Source: Tannerella sp. (lineage in GTDB: Bacteria; Bacteroidota; Bacteroidia; Bacteroidales; Tannerellaceae). From it: DNA of 6,444 nt. Made by a program: the position numbers and the translations under genes. Below, piece after piece: positions 6,427 through 6,444 of this stretch; positions within the stretch are counted from its first letter, which is position 1; every line of letters begins with the position of its first letter. Where the stretch lies: the NCBI GenBank assembly GCA_031268395.1, contig JAIRXI010000377.1, positions 1 to 6,444 of the forward strand. The letters are read 5' to 3'. The notes beneath the pieces are model-generated. The model made no database searches, was not told where the DNA came from, and worked only from the letters and a program-made list of their open reading frames with translations.

Positions 6427-6444
6427 ATGAGCAAAGATACAACA
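6427..6444 (+). CDS. Start of an unidentified plus-strand gene (partial)
   Basis: Only six codons are visible, reading MSKDTT, before the window ends. Support for a real start comes from context: a perfect -7 promoter element about 27 bp upstream, a short A+T-rich leader of the kind seen in this phylum, and divergence from the susC-like operon. Function cannot be read from six residues. A regulator of the neighbouring operon or an insertion-sequence transposase are both possible. The second is mentioned only because of the compact promoter, hairpin and antisense-like signals beside it. Confidence 0.4.
6432..6439 (-). promoter_or_regulatory. Possible outward minus-strand -7 element
   Basis: The minus strand reads TATCTTTG, matching TAnnTTTG, inside codons 2-5 of the partial plus-strand gene. 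The predicted start near 6425 lies 74 bases before the end of the terminator's T-run. The -33 region is beyond the window, so only half of the promoter can be judged, and this motif is common in A+T-rich DNA. Confidence 0.25.

Noticed and set aside
6342..6443. Minus-strand reading from the right edge with a hydrophobic stretch (VVSLLIVVILCFAITK)
   Set aside because: It could be the C-terminus of a membrane protein, but the intrinsic terminator at 6351-6383 would lie before its stop codon, and the A+T-rich sequence easily gives Val, Leu and Ile codons.
1..6444. tRNA, rRNA, CRISPR array or complete insertion sequence
   Set aside because: No cloverleaf, rRNA-like segment, spaced repeats or transposase is visible. 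The right-edge gene is too short to identify.

Overview
The window looks like chromosomal DNA of a Bacteroidota organism, probably Bacteroidales. The evidence is a tandem SusC/SusD outer-membrane uptake pair, a lipoprotein signal typical of SusD proteins, weak or absent Shine-Dalgarno sequences, and several perfect matches to the Bacteroidota -7 promoter element TAnnTTTG. The genus cannot be fixed from the sequence.

Layout, left to right. Positions 1-170 are GC-rich, hold a 9-bp inverted repeat at the very edge, and contain no gene I can name. From about 170 the DNA turns A+T-rich, with a promoter at 223-230 and a plus-strand AAA+ ATPase with a DUF4143-type C-terminal domain (271-1461). A 177-bp spacer without a convincing gene or canonical terminator separates it from the convergent minus-strand operon. 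That operon is a SusC-like TonB-dependent transporter (6254-3294) followed after 26 bp by a SusD-like lipoprotein (3267-1639). Positions 6255-6426 are an A+T-rich regulatory region. They hold the susC-like promoter, a minus-strand intrinsic terminator, a plus-strand promoter overlapped by repeated TTGTAAT words, and the first six codons of a plus-strand gene cut by the window edge.

How the genes work together. The SusC-like barrel and SusD-like lid should form one outer-membrane complex that binds and imports an oligomeric nutrient, probably a glycan, using TonB energy. No glycoside hydrolase, sigma/anti-sigma pair or other regulator lies within the window, so the substrate cannot be inferred. 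The ATPase is convergent, differs in base composition, and is probably an independently acquired gene rather than part of the uptake system.

The most interesting unexplained signal is at the right end. A minus-strand -7 match inside the first codons of the partial plus gene points outward to an otherwise orphan terminator. Together they could specify an antisense RNA of about 75 nt covering the leader of the plus gene, similar in layout to antisense control of some transposases. This is inference from motifs only.
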